DNA from: Tretioscincus oriximinensis
Lineage: Eukaryota > Chordata > Lepidosauria > Squamata > Gymnophthalmidae
Assembly (NCBI GenBank): GCA_022410635.1
Contig: JAJVDF010000002.1
Span: 4,552,415 to 4,616,414 of the forward strand
DNA length: 64,000 nucleotides
Direction of reading: 5' to 3'
A program made the translations under genes and the position numbers. Numbering within the stretch: position 1 is the stretch's first letter; each line of letters opens with the position of its first letter. This document shows, piece by piece, positions 57,465 through 64,000 of this stretch. The notes below the pieces were generated by a model. That model saw only the letters and a program-made list of their open reading frames with translations, was not told where the DNA came from and searched no databases.

Positions 57465-57641
57465 TTCAGAGAAATAGCCTTGTTAGTCTAGCAGAAAGTC
57501 CAGCAAAGGAGCTAGCAGCACTTTGAGACTAACTTGAGAAAAGTGGTTGGCATAAGCTTTCATAGACAGGTCTACGAAAGAAGACCTGAAGAAGTAGACC
57601 TGTCTACGAAAGCTTATGCCAACCACTTTTCTCAAGTTATT
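57465..57641 (+). mobile_element. Foldback retroposon F1, type copy, intact hammerhead-like core, 14-bp TSD
   Basis: Flanked by CTCATTCTCTCTGT (57451-57464 and 57642-57655). Starts TTCAGAGAAATAGCCTTGTT. Outer arms ACTTGAGAAAAGTGG / CCACTTTTCTCAAGT and TTGGCATAAGCTTTC / GAAAGCTTATGCCAA are perfect. The centre reads CTGAAGA, A, GTAGA-CCTG-TCTAC, GAAA, then GCTTATGCC. This is the catalytic order of a type III hammerhead: the arms make stem III, with T-T before the upstream loop as U16.1 and H17. The single extra A between CUGANGA and stem II departs from the consensus, and stem I is poorly formed, so activity is uncertain. The CT-rich flank weakens the TSD call slightly. Confidence 0.72.
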
Positions 57642-57845
57642 CTCATTCTCTCTGTGTCTCTCAAACTCTCTCTCTCTCTTTGTGTGTGGATATAATTCAT
57701 AAATTTTTTTTGTTGCTGTTTTCTCCAGGATAAATAAATAATATATCTTTGTATTTAGTTTGCTATCTATACATAACACTTTTATCCCTAGGTCATATTC
57801 TAGAGAAAAAAGGCACGAATTGTAAATAAATTAATAAAAATAAAT

Positions 57846-58108
57846 TGTGCAGTTGCTAAGAGTCGGTCTTTCAACTGAGAGATCCAGTTTCAAGGCCCTG
57901 TGTCAGACATGGGGAGGGGTGACCACCCTCTACTGACCGTCAGCTCTCACTAACTCTGCTATTTGAAAGAAAGTGGATTTGCAATCTTCATTTCAATTAG
58001 ATAAATGTATACCACCATTAACCTGATGGGGAAGAAAGAATAGGTGTAAGCTGCTCTGAGCCCTTTTGGGTGAGAAGGATGGGGTACAAAAGCCAGATAC
58101 TACTACTT
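57846..58108 (+). mobile_element. SINE family B, copy 3
   Basis: Head GTGCAGTTGCTAAGAGTCGG, TTTCAACTGAGAGATCCAGT, GCAATCTTCATTTCAATTAG, TAACCTGATGGGGAAGAAAG, tail GTGTAAGCTGCTCTGAGCCC. Confidence 0.75.
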
Positions 58109-58834
58109 CTGGAGGTACTCAAAGTGCTCTTCATACTATATAACATTTTATGCTTCTCCTCACAATAGTCTTCTGAAGTATGACTTAGACTGAGAAACAG
58201 TAACTAATCCAGAGAAGTATCCAACAGGAGACCCTTATCATTAAATGGGGCTTCAAACGTTTTGTAATTCAGTCAACTTAATTTAACTTCTGTAGGCTAT
58301 TACCAGATGTCAAGAGGAAAATATGAGACCTTGCCATTGCTTGCCCCTATGATGGTATGGTCATATATTCAGCATTTTGATGACACAAAATACCCAGAAC
58401 TGTTAGATCTCTGCCTGTTGCATAAGTACACTATCATTTTTTACCCATTAGGTGACCATTTACAAGTTGGTGGATCATGGGAGAAGGGCCCAGCCAGGCA
58501 CGGGAGAGTCCATCCTCAGAGGTGACCCCAAAACAATCTGTTTAGGGGCATTTTTATCAATCACAGAGATGGAAGGATGAGCAGACTAGTGACCAATCAA
58601 TGGATAGCCCATTATCAAAGTAGGTGTGCTCTGCTATGGAGATGAACGAAGGCTATAGTTTGACAAAATAAAGTCACTTCATACAGCATTCATGCACATG
58701 TGAACATCTGTATGGAAGGCATATTTATTGTACTTTTGATGATTGGACATTGTCCCTAAAGATACTGCTCCAACATGTACTTTTAATCAATTTTCAGTCC
58801 TAAAGGACTGTACTAAGCCAGGAAAAACTATTCC
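58109..58834. other. Unannotated stretch
   Basis: Nothing recognised. Confidence 0.4.
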
Positions 58835-58960
58835 CTGGTTTGGATATTGTTTTGTGCTGTTTTTAATTTGTTAATTTTGTATTGTTGTTTTATGGTTGGC
58901 CATCCTGAGACCTTCAGGTATGGGGCGAGGTAAGTAAATAATAAATAGTCACATATAAAT
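58835..58960 (+). mobile_element. L2-like LINE 3' end
   Basis: TTTTGTGCTGTTTTTAATTT, GTATTGTTGTTTTATGG, CATCCTGAGACCTTCAGGTA, GGGGCGAGGTAAGTAAATAA. Confidence 0.75.
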
Positions 58961-58977
58961 AATAAATAGTCAGATCG

Positions 58978-59220
58978 AGAGCCAGTTTGGTGTAGCGGTT
59001 GAGTGTTGAACTCGTACCTGGTAGTCTCCCGGTTCGATTCCCCACTCCTCCACGAAAGCCAGCTGGGTGACCTTGGGCGAGTCACAGTTCTCCACCTACT
59101 CCACAGGGTGCCTGTTGTGGAGAAAGCAACAAAAGCTATGTGCACAGCCCTATGGGTGTACGCCCTGAGACCTTCGGGTATAGGGCGGGATACAAGTACA
59201 AATAAATAAATAAATAAATA
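58978..59220 (+). mobile_element. CORE-SINE family A, full-length, best preserved
   Basis: Pol III A-box-like TGTAGCGGTTGA at about 58991 and B box GGTTCGATTCC at 59031-59041. Core CCAGCTGGGTGACCTTGGGC, GCCTGTTGTGGAGAAAGCAA, tail CCCTGAGACCTTCGGGTATA then GGGCGGGATACAAGTA and (AAAT)n. The tail equals that of the local L2 fragments. Forms an inverted pair with the SINE at 59256-59508. Confidence 0.92.
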
Positions 59221-59255
59221 TTTTTTTTCAGGATTGAAGCATGTGTGTGAAAACA

Positions 59256-59508
59256 GCATTTATTTATTTGTGTTTATATCCCGCCCTATACCCAAAGGTC
59301 TCAGAGCGGCCTACCATAGGGTGGTGCACAAAGCTTTTGTTGCTTTCTACACAACAGACACCCTGTGGAGTAGGTGGGTCTGAGAGAGTTCAAAGAACTG
59401 TGACTGGCCCAAGGTCACCCAGCTGGCTTCATGGAGGAGTGGGGAATCGAACCGGGATACTACCAGATAAGAGTCCCACGCTTTAACCACTACACCAAAA
59501 AAGCCATA
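59256..59508 (-). mobile_element. CORE-SINE family A, full-length, inverted partner
   Basis: TTTATTTATTTGTGTTTATA, CCCGCCCTATACCCAAAGGT, CACCCAGCTGGCTTCATGGA, B-box complement GGAATCGAACC at 59443-59453. Only about 35 bp separate it from the + strand copy. Confidence 0.92.
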
Positions 59509-60611
59509 TCTAGTCACACCTTGGTCTTAGCAATTATCAGGCTACAACATCAAGTTCCACAAAAAAATTAAATGCAGAAAGGAATAGAAAGGATCCTCTT
59601 TCTCATTAAGAAACAACATTAATTTTTCCTATTTCCTGAGATAATGGATTCGTGTTTACTGTGAAAGGTAAAGTCTTGATTCCACAGTGCAGTTATGCCC
59701 TTCAAACCAGGTGAGCTCTGTTGTAAGGTTGAGCAAAAGGGCCCCCTGACTAGGTCTACATTGATTCGGACAACTGCACAGTGTTCTTCAAGCCACCTGT
59801 CTCTTCAACAGCCTTATCTGCATTATGTGACTCGCTGTGTGTGGTCGATTGAACACACTTCTGGAATCTGAAGAACCCTTACCAGTGTACATTGAAGGAG
59901 TCTAGTCTCTGTGGGATACCAGAGAAAATGCACAGGAATATGTTTTGACACTGGCATCCAAAAGGATGGAGTCAAAAACACCTCATGATCACTTGTCCAC
60001 ATGCCAGCTGGTTACAAGTGGCTGTGGGGAATCTTTGAGAGGCATGGGCACAAGGATGACACCTTTTATAGATGAATTAATAAGGGAGTTTGCATACCTT
60101 TGTCTATTCAGCTCCATAATTAGACTTTCTCAGGCTGATCATAAGCTGACATTTGCTGATGAAAGCCTATGTAAATAACAAAGAAACATGGCTTTTCTTT
60201 TTTTAAAATATATTTTGTTCATTACAAAATTCTAACATCTCTTTTATCATGATGCTTTTAGCAGACTAACACAAAAGCCGTAATATACCATAGAAGTTAT
60301 TGTGTTTCAGCGGTACTGTTCCAACATATACTTTTAACCCAAATTCATTTCTGAATTTTTTCCCCCTGATTTAATCCAGTTTTTCAGGACTGGAGTAAAG
60401 GTACATGTCAGAAAAGCATTTTAGGTGCGTTTATACCTATATGGAGTGGAAACTAGTTTACCTTTCCCTATCCATATCTGTAAAGAAAATACACATTGAT
60501 GTGTATGATATGTGGGTTCCATAGCTGTATAGTTTACATACCCAGCATGTTCCCTTTTGAACTTTGGCTAATGTCAAGGTTGATTCTCTGTTCCTTACCA
60601 ATGAGCTTGAT
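59509..60611. other. Unannotated stretch
   Basis: No gene or repeat recognised. Confidence 0.4.
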
Positions 60612-60846
60612 CACTCATAGAGGCCAAGTGTATCAGTGGTTACTAGAATGGACTCCTGGATGCTGCCTCCAAGTTGGACTGGGGTGGCAGAGTGTCTGAA
60701 AGCCAACTACAGGGAGTTGCAAAGAGGTGAAGGTGTCCTTTCATCTGCTTTTTGAGTATGCCCAAAGCAATTGGTGTGCCACTATGTGAATCAGGATGCT
60801 GGATTAGATGGGTTGTAATCTTATGCAGCTGGGCTTCGTATGTTCT
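60612..60846 (+). mobile_element. CR1 LINE 3' end, diverged
   Basis: CTCATAGAGGCCAAGTGTAT, CAGTGGTTACTAGAATGGA, AACTACAGGGAGTTGCAAAG, AGCAATTGGTGTGCCACTAT, GGATGCTGGATTAGATGGG, TTCGTATGTTCT. Confidence 0.78.
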
Positions 60847-61254
60847 GTTCCCCCAACAAACATAGTGGGATTTTATTTCTTTGCCAGAGAAGATTTCCTT
60901 CATTTCTCCCTGTCTCCTCTTTGATAAAATTGAGCAATCCTGTATTACTCCCCTCTTTTCTTTCTATCTAACCTCCAGTGCACTTGTGTATACACAGATC
61001 CAAATTAAAAAAAAACCTGTTAATTGTTACTACACATTGATAACTCAGCTATTTTTATGGTTGCAGTATGTGCTCTTGTCTTGACACCATGACCTAAGCA
61101 TGGTCATTGGTCCAATTTTGACCAATGAACTGTTGCTCTGATTTGGCCAATGGATGTGGTTGCCAGTTTCTGTCCTGAATTATAAAGATGGACAAAAATG
61201 GTTAAAACAGAGATGGTTGCCACCTTATTTAAACTTACAAGGAAATGTTCATGT
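60847..61254. other. Unannotated stretch
   Basis: Nothing recognised. Confidence 0.4.
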
Positions 61255-61460
61255 AGGCCTTCCTAACCTTGTTTGCTGCCCAAGTAATTTGGCAACTTGG
61301 AAGTTTACATAAAATTCCTCTCTTTTTGGTGATACTGTTCTATGTTTAATTGTTCTATTTTAATCTGTTTTATGTTTTTTTATTGTGATCCGCCCTGGAA
61401 CCTTATAAATGTTATAATAAATATTATAATATAAATGTTGGTAAATAAATAAATAAATAT
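61255..61460 (+). mobile_element. L2-like LINE 3' end, diverged
   Basis: T-rich 3' UTR (TGTTCTATTTTAATCTGTTT), GTGATCCGCCCTGGAACCTT, then AT-rich sequence and (AAAT)n. Confidence 0.55.
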
Positions 61461-61524
61461 GGGAAACATCCTCCAAAAGAAAACACAACAGTTCTTCCTC
61501 TGATCTCCTGAAGTCTCTTATTAT

Positions 61525-61635
61525 CCCACTGTTGTGTTAATGCTAATTCTGTATCATGTTTTATTGTTAGCTGCCCTGAGACCTTTCAGTATATGTCATG
61601 GTAAAAGAGCAAATAATAAATAAATAAATAAAATG
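61525..61635 (+). mobile_element. L2-like LINE 3' tail
   Basis: TTTTATTGTTAGCTGCCCTG, AGACCTTTCAGTATATG, AATAATAAATAAATAAATA. Confidence 0.7.
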
Positions 61636-62159
61636 GGATTTTAATAAAAATGTACAGTGTCCTCAACCTGTGCAATACCTTGGGATACTTTAATAGCGTC
61701 CCAATGTTGAAAAGCATTTGAAAACATATGGGGTAAAAAAAAATACCTTTGCAACATCAGAGAAATTTCTTGCGTCCATTCTGTTTCTTAAACTGGGTTA
61801 CTAATAAGCACATTTGGTACATTTAGTCTGTTCTGCATCGTTTTGGGCATCACAGTTCAAAAGACAGTCATACATTTTCATTAAACTCCAAGATCTATAT
61901 ATCTCCACTTTTAAAAATTTTTCTCCCTAAAATTATTAGATTGTGGCTAACAAATTACTTGGACCTTGTACAGGTTTTTTGTTTAAACTGCATTGCCAAA
62001 GAGGGGCATTGTTATCAGTGTTTGGAAGAATGAAGGGAAGAAGGCAGGAGTGGGAGGACGAAAGCATAGATACTCAAGAGTCCAGCTTTTTGTTTAGGAA
62101 AAAAAGGATCCATTATCTTTATTCTGTTCCCACCTGTGCTGTAACAGATGGATAGAGGG
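61636..62159. other. Unannotated stretch
   Basis: Nothing recognised. Confidence 0.4.
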
Positions 62160-62345
62160 GCCCCTGGAAAAGTGTTAATTGCTCTTTTTTATGCTATTGG
62201 TTCGGAGGTCCAGGAGGCCCTCTAATTAAAGAATCTGCAATGAAACTGGTCATCTGGCCTGTGTCATTTCAATCAAACTTGTAACATGAAGAGAGGGCAA
62301 TGGCAAACCAATTACTTGACAACACAAAGATGCATGCAATGTGAA
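62160..62345. promoter_or_regulatory. Candidate conserved non-coding element
   Basis: Short repeat-free block with TTAATTG, CTAATTAAAG, a CCAATTA motif and balanced composition between repeats. Enhancer-like by appearance only. Confidence 0.28.
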
Positions 62346-62689
62346 GCAAGAAGGAAAAAAAAATCAAGAAATTCTGGATTGTTGTGATGTTGAAAAGGAA
62401 GCCACCTATGTTAAAATGAAGGTACACTTGCTATGCATTTAGGGTAGTTCTACACACAGAAATGTAATAATAATAATAAAAATAAAAAATACCTTTGTGT
62501 TCTTACCTTGACCCCTGTAAGTTCAGGAGGATATTCAAAATCCTTTTCTAACATTTTACAAGAAGAAGAGGAAGAAGAAAAGGAAGAGTAATGTGATTCT
62601 TCCCTCCCCCAGCCCCTCCATACCCATTGTGGAAAAATGGTCTTGCATGAAAGTGGTCCATGATGCAAAAAAGTCTGTGGCTGGCTGTT
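62346..62689. other. Unannotated stretch
   Basis: Short AAT and GAA runs (62465-62490 and 62560-62590). No gene recognised. Confidence 0.4.
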
Positions 62690-62790
62690 ACAGCAGTTGC
62701 ATTAGGGCAGTCACAAGCAGAAGGAGGAAAACCCCGCACCTGTTCTTGACTCCCTGCAAATGGCATTTCAGGAAGACATCTGTTTGACAT
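62690..62790 (-). mobile_element. CR1 LINE 3' fragment
   Basis: GCATTAGGGCAGTCACAAGC, CACCTGTTCTTGACTCCCTG, CAAATGGCATTTCAGGAA, antisense CR1. Confidence 0.72.
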
Positions 62791-62819
62791 TACAGCTGGA
62801 TCCAATTCAGTTCTCAAAT

Positions 62820-63094
62820 GAGAGGCACGAATGGCTCAGGTGTTAAGAGTCAGTTGAGAGATCCGTTCTTGAAGCCCTATGTTGGCTTTGGAGAGGGGTG
62901 AGTACTTTCTACTTACCTCAGCTTTAGCCAACTCAGCTATTCCAAAGAAAGTAGATTTGCAATCTACATTTCAAGTAGATTCATGAGTACCACCTGGTGG
63001 GGAAGATAGAACAGATGTAAGTCTTTGGGAAAAAATTAATCTTGTAAGCCGCTCTGTACACTGAGAGCAAGGTATAAATGCTAGATTCTCCTTC
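62820..63094 (+). mobile_element. SINE family B, copy 4, full length
   Basis: tRNA-like head GAATGGCTCAGGTGTTAAGA and GAGAGATCCGTTCTTGAAGC, ACTCAGCTATTCCAAAGAAA, TAGATTTGCAATCTACATTT, CCTGGTGGGGAAGATAGAAC, tail TAAGCCGCTCTGTACACTGA and GAGCAAGGTATAAATGCTAG. Confidence 0.78.
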
Positions 63095-63129
63095 TTCTTC
63101 TCCTTCTCCTCCTTCTCCTTCTCTTCTTC
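63095..63129. repeat. (CTT)n / (CTC)n tract at SINE B tail
   Basis: CTTCTTCTTCTCCTTCTCC and similar, directly after the SINE. Confidence 0.9.
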
Positions 63130-63145
63130 AAATATATATATATAT

Positions 63146-63201
63146 ACAGGTATTTAAGTCCTTTCTTTAAAACAAAAAATGAAAAGAAAAGAAGTTGAGA
63201 A

Positions 63202-63263
<62 letters not shown>

Positions 63264-63335
63264 CAACACTATGCACAGATATTTAAGTCCTTTCTTTAAA
63301 ACACAAAATGAAAAGAAAAGAAGTTGAGAATATTT
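63146..63335. repeat. 61-bp direct repeat flanking an (AT)n tract
   Basis: 63146-63206 and 63275-63335 match with two mismatches (TATTTAAGTCCTTTCTTTAA, ATGAAAAGAAAAGAAGTTGA in both). The spacer is mostly (AT)n at 63211-63260. Confidence 0.92.
63211..63260. repeat. (AT)n microsatellite
   Basis: About 25 AT units between the two 61-bp copies. Confidence 0.95.
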
Positions 63336-63379
63336 GAAGAGAATATATATGTATGCTTGAAGGTCTGTGCTAATGGTCT

Positions 63380-63990
63380 GCTCATAGCCTGCCACTTTCC
63401 AGTATCTTTTACCGTGAGGCTGCCAAACCGTTAATTTGAATGAACAAAGCAGACTGTTTTCTTATCCTCTCAAGACCTACTTTTATAGTATCCACATGCT
63501 GGGGTAATTATTGCTAAATAATTTAATACTGTAAAAACTGACATATCCATTTAGGTGCGCTCCTGTTATATTGTTTAACTGTATTGGGGTGCTGACCTCT
63601 ATTAGGCAGCAAATAATCCCGATAAATGCTGGCCATATCCCGCTCCCACTTCCCCTCTGGTTGGATTCTATTCATAAAGAGTTTGCTCCACTCCCATAGG
63701 CTGGNGATTAGCAAATGTGGACCTGTTAGCAGCAAAGAAGTTGGGCACAATCATAATCACATTTGATTACCAGTTCCGAACAAGCCGGAGATCGCAGTTG
63801 CAAATGAAAATGTTCTCTCCATTTAATAGCTCTGGGAATTGTATGTGATCATGCTGTGTGACCAACTAAAATAAAATAATAATAAAAAATGAATTAGATT
63901 ATTTGCTAATGCCAAGNCACATTAAATATATTTTTGACAACAATGAAGATGCTTTCTAAATTGTAATTAGACTGGAAATTATTGCATAAA
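63380..63990. promoter_or_regulatory. Candidate conserved non-coding element (strongest-looking)
   Basis: 600 bp without recognisable repeats up to the window edge. Contains GAACAAAG (SOX-like), GGTAATTATT, TGATTACC, GCAAATGAAAAT and ATTATTGCATAAAG, motifs typical of developmental enhancers. Texture resembles vertebrate ultraconserved-type non-coding DNA. Not confirmed. Confidence 0.35.
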
Positions 63991-64000
63991 GTCAGCTTCG

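Noticed and set aside
58990..59050. Possible tRNA gene (A and B boxes present)
   Set aside because: The tRNA-like head is fused to a CORE-SINE body and L2 tail; no cloverleaf acceptor stem.

Overview
The window is vertebrate nuclear DNA, most probably from a squamate reptile (lizard or snake). The repeat content supports this: many CR1 LINE fragments of two 3'-end types, L2-like LINE fragments, two BovB/RTE fragments, a 5S rRNA-derived SINE, tRNA-derived CORE-SINEs, small hAT and Tc1-like non-autonomous transposons, and long GATA and TTA microsatellites. Scattered single Ns and one 55-base gap point to a draft assembly. I recognise no intact host protein-coding gene. Almost every open reading frame is either chance or part of a LINE.

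Layout. 1-3580 is AT-rich, repeat-free sequence that reads like a long conserved 3' UTR on the + strand, with poly(A) signals near 1202 and 3558. From about 3.9 kb to the end the window is intergenic (or intronic) DNA packed with old repeats. A hAT MITE and a foldback retroposon share one target at 3.9-4.3 kb. CR1 copies lie near 5.3, 15, 16.5, 17.5, 21.7, 24.8, 26.6, 27.5-28.2, 32.4, 34.4, 35.8, 40, 46, 49.6, 52.5, 60.6 and 62.7 kb. L2 pieces lie near 12, 20, 27, 28, 53, 58.9 and 61.3 kb. A 585-bp hAT element with a strong internal palindrome is at 38.1-38.7 kb. A 1.26-kb sequence of unknown origin splits a CR1 at 40.2-41.5 kb. An exact 2,038-bp tandem repeat at 41.96-46.03 kb is probably an assembly error. 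Repeat-poor blocks at about 51.3-51.9, 54.8-55.2, 62.2-62.3 and 63.4-64.0 kb look like conserved non-coding elements, as expected in a gene desert next to a developmental regulator, but I could not test conservation.

The most interesting signal is a dispersed foldback family (about 160-200 bp; copies near 4.1, 21.6, 26.1, 42.6/44.6, 49.0, 52.3 and 57.5 kb). Its better copies carry a hammerhead-ribozyme-like core (CTGAAGA, a short hairpin, then GAAA) between long inverted arms that could form stem III. Three copies are flanked by 11-14 bp direct repeats, which suggests retroposition rather than cut-and-paste transposition. It may be a short relative of a ribozyme-bearing (Penelope-like or retrozyme-like) retroelement.

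The repeats also show a working relationship: a tRNA-derived CORE-SINE and a 5S-derived SINE have unrelated heads but end in the same 3' tail as the local L2 fragments, as expected if one L2 machinery mobilised both.
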